The notes under the pieces: generated by a model
What the model was told of the DNA's origin: nothing
The model's input: the letters and a program-made list of their open reading frames with translations, nothing else
Database searches by the model: none
Program-made: the position numbers and the translations under genes
Part shown: piece after piece, positions 62,856-64,000 of the stretch
Numbering within the stretch: the first letter of the stretch is position 1
Layout: every line of letters begins with the position of its first letter
Source of the DNA: Tumebacillus flagellatus
GTDB lineage: Bacteria; Bacillota; Bacilli; Tumebacillales; Tumebacillaceae
DNA length: 64,000 bases
Assembly (NCBI RefSeq): GCF_000714935.1
Contig: NZ_JMIR01000011.1
Coordinates: forward strand, 37,991 to 101,990
Direction: 5' to 3'

Positions 62856-64000
62856 TTATTGTTCGCTGCCATTGGAAGTCAACGCACGTCGAATGCTTGC
62901 GGCCAACCGGTCGACGTTCGGCGGCTGGATGAGCGTGAAGTGGTCACCCGGCACGCTCTGCACTTCCAGGGTCGGAGCCAGTCCTCCCCAGTTCGAGTCA
63001 TCTGCTTGTTGTAAATCTGCGGACCCTTCTGCCGCTTTCAACAGCGTTACGCGGCCGTTGTACGGAGCCGGAGTGTAACTTTCCATCGCCAGACGATTCG
63101 CTTTGTAGACAGCAAACAGTCGAAGAACATCTTCTTGTTGGAGCGAAGGAGGCAGTACCTTCAAATCTTGCGCCTTTTGAAGCGCACCGTAGAGGTCGTC
63201 CACCTCGACCAACTGTTCAAGTGCAGCGGCTGTTTCTTGACCAAACTGTCCCGCCAAGTCGCGGCCAAACTCCAGCAACAGCGCTTTTTCATCCAAGTTC
63301 TGGCCCGTTTGGGGGTTCGGGGCGAAACTGTCGATGAGCGTCAACATCGCGACCTCTTGTTGTTGTGCCGCCAGTTGTTGCGCCATCTCGTAGGCAACCA
63401 GCCCCCCGAACGACCATCCGCCGAGCCAGTACGGCCCTTCCGGCTGAACGGTGCGGATCTCCGCCACATAGCGGCTTGCCAATTCCACCACCGATTGCAG
63501 CGGCTCGCTTTGTCCTTCAATTCCCGGTGCTTGCAGCGCGTAGACCGGTTGATCTCCGAGGGCACGCGCCAATTCGAGGTAGCTGTGCACCGTCCCTCCG
63601 ACCGCGTGCACCAGGAACAGCGGCTTGCGTTCTCCTCTGCTCAGCGGAATCAGCGTGGATGATCCCGAAGCAGCCCCCTCCTTGCGAAGGATCACGGCCA
63701 TCTGTTCCACTGTGCTCTCTTGGAAGAGGGTGAGCATCGGCACGTTGACCCCGAATTCACGCTCGATCTCCGCACGCAGTCGCAACGCAAGCAGCGAGTG
63801 TCCGCCAAGTGTGAAGAAGTTGTCTTGAACGCCCAAGTTTTCAAGGCCGAGGACGTTCTCGTAGAGTCGCACCAGTTTCCCTTCCAACGCATCGCGGGCC
63901 GGGATGGAGGAGATCAAACCGCTGATGGAAGAGTCAGGCGCCGGCAGGGCACGGCGATCCACTTTGCCGTTGGGCGAAAGCGGCAGCTCGTCCAGCACCA
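62856..64000 (-). CDS. NRPS C-terminal part: A-domain end, PCP, thioesterase (partial)
   Basis: Runs off the right edge of the window; only the last 380 or so residues are visible. LPLSPNGKVDRRALP is the end of an adenylation domain (A10). FFTLGGHSLLALRL carries the phosphopantetheine Ser. The type I thioesterase has HAVGGTVHSY, the Ser nucleophile in GWSFGG and the His in GDHFTL, so the product is released by hydrolysis or cyclisation. Co-transcribed with the exporter and amidinotransferase-like gene. Confidence 0.93.
   Translation of the reverse strand, partial: VLDELPLSPNGKVDRRALPAPDSSISGLISSIPARDALEGKLVRLYENVLGLENLGVQDNFFTLGGHSLLALRLRAEIEREFGVNVPMLTLFQESTVEQMAVILRKEGAASGSSTLIPLSRGERKPLFLVHAVGGTVHSYLELARALGDQPVYALQAPGIEGQSEPLQSVVELASRYVAEIRTVQPEGPYWLGGWSFGGLVAYEMAQQLAAQQQEVAMLTLIDSFAPNPQTGQNLDEKALLLEFGRDLAGQFGQETAAALEQLVEVDDLYGALQKAQDLKVLPPSLQQEDVLRLFAVYKANRLAMESYTPAPYNGRVTLLKAAEGSADLQQADDSNWGGLAPTLEVQSVPGDHFTLIQPPNVDRLAASIRRALTSNGSEQ

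Overview
The window looks like chromosomal DNA of an aerobic, endospore-forming Bacillota of the Alicyclobacillaceae/Tumebacillus kind. This is inferred from moderately high GC, strong GGAGG ribosome sites, MntR and CodY operator-like sites, a CotS-type spore-coat gene, an NreABC oxygen/nitrate-sensing system and class I lanthipeptide genes. No rRNA, tRNA, CRISPR array, transposase or phage gene was seen. Most genes are intact, and many intergenic gaps hold a clear intrinsic terminator.

Layout. 1-3.0 kb: manganese transporter mntH behind two tandem MntR-boxed promoters, an unrecognised protein and a short-chain dehydrogenase. 3.2-9.3 kb: sugar-nucleotide genes (nucleotidyltransferase, UDP-glucose dehydrogenase) converging on an epimerase, glycosyltransferase and CotS-like operon, probably for spore-surface or envelope polysaccharide. 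9.5-10.8 kb: ECF sigma factor with a putative membrane anti-sigma factor. 11.0-20.4 kb: the main find, a class I lanthipeptide locus with 14 short precursor genes, one LanB, one LanT and one LanC. 20.5-25 kb: brnQ, a sulP-arsR pair and a lipoprotein. 25-28.6 kb: glyoxylate shunt (aceB-aceA) and two small proteins. 28.7-35.4 kb: phosphatase, aldo/keto reductase, diguanylate cyclase, aldehyde dehydrogenase and MFS exporter. 35.5-41.1 kb: histidine utilisation operon hutHUIG. 41.3-47.5 kb: PfpI-like protein, nreABC, Xaa-Pro and prolyl peptidases, PAP2 phosphatase. 47.6-54.2 kb: one giant gene with order FAAL-ACP-C-A-PCP-reductase, predicted to make a lipo-aminoacyl aldehyde or alcohol. 54.5-60.5 kb: chemoreceptor, kynureninase, glycosyltransferase, a membrane-anchored protein, a short UbiA-like protein. 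60.6-64 kb: 3' end of a second NRPS operon (PCP-thioesterase, MFS exporter, amidinotransferase-fold enzyme), cut by the window edge.

How the lanthipeptide locus works. All 14 precursors begin with a nearly invariant 11-residue leader (MEQLFDLDVQV or close variant) that contains a FNLD-type recognition box at its very start. The remaining 22-37 residues diverge strongly but carry Ser/Thr and usually two or more Cys. One dehydratase and one cyclase must therefore act on many cores, a combinatorial arrangement best known from class II prochlorosins and rarely reported for class I. Four sigma-A-type promoters, each TTGAAT/TTGATT-N17-TATAAT-like, lie about 95-97 nt before a precursor start. Their 5' UTRs share a loop motif and, in at least three cases, a base-paired stem. 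Near-identical terminator hairpins sit after precursor 13 (before lanB) and after precursor 14. No leader protease, immunity transporter or dedicated regulator is in the window.
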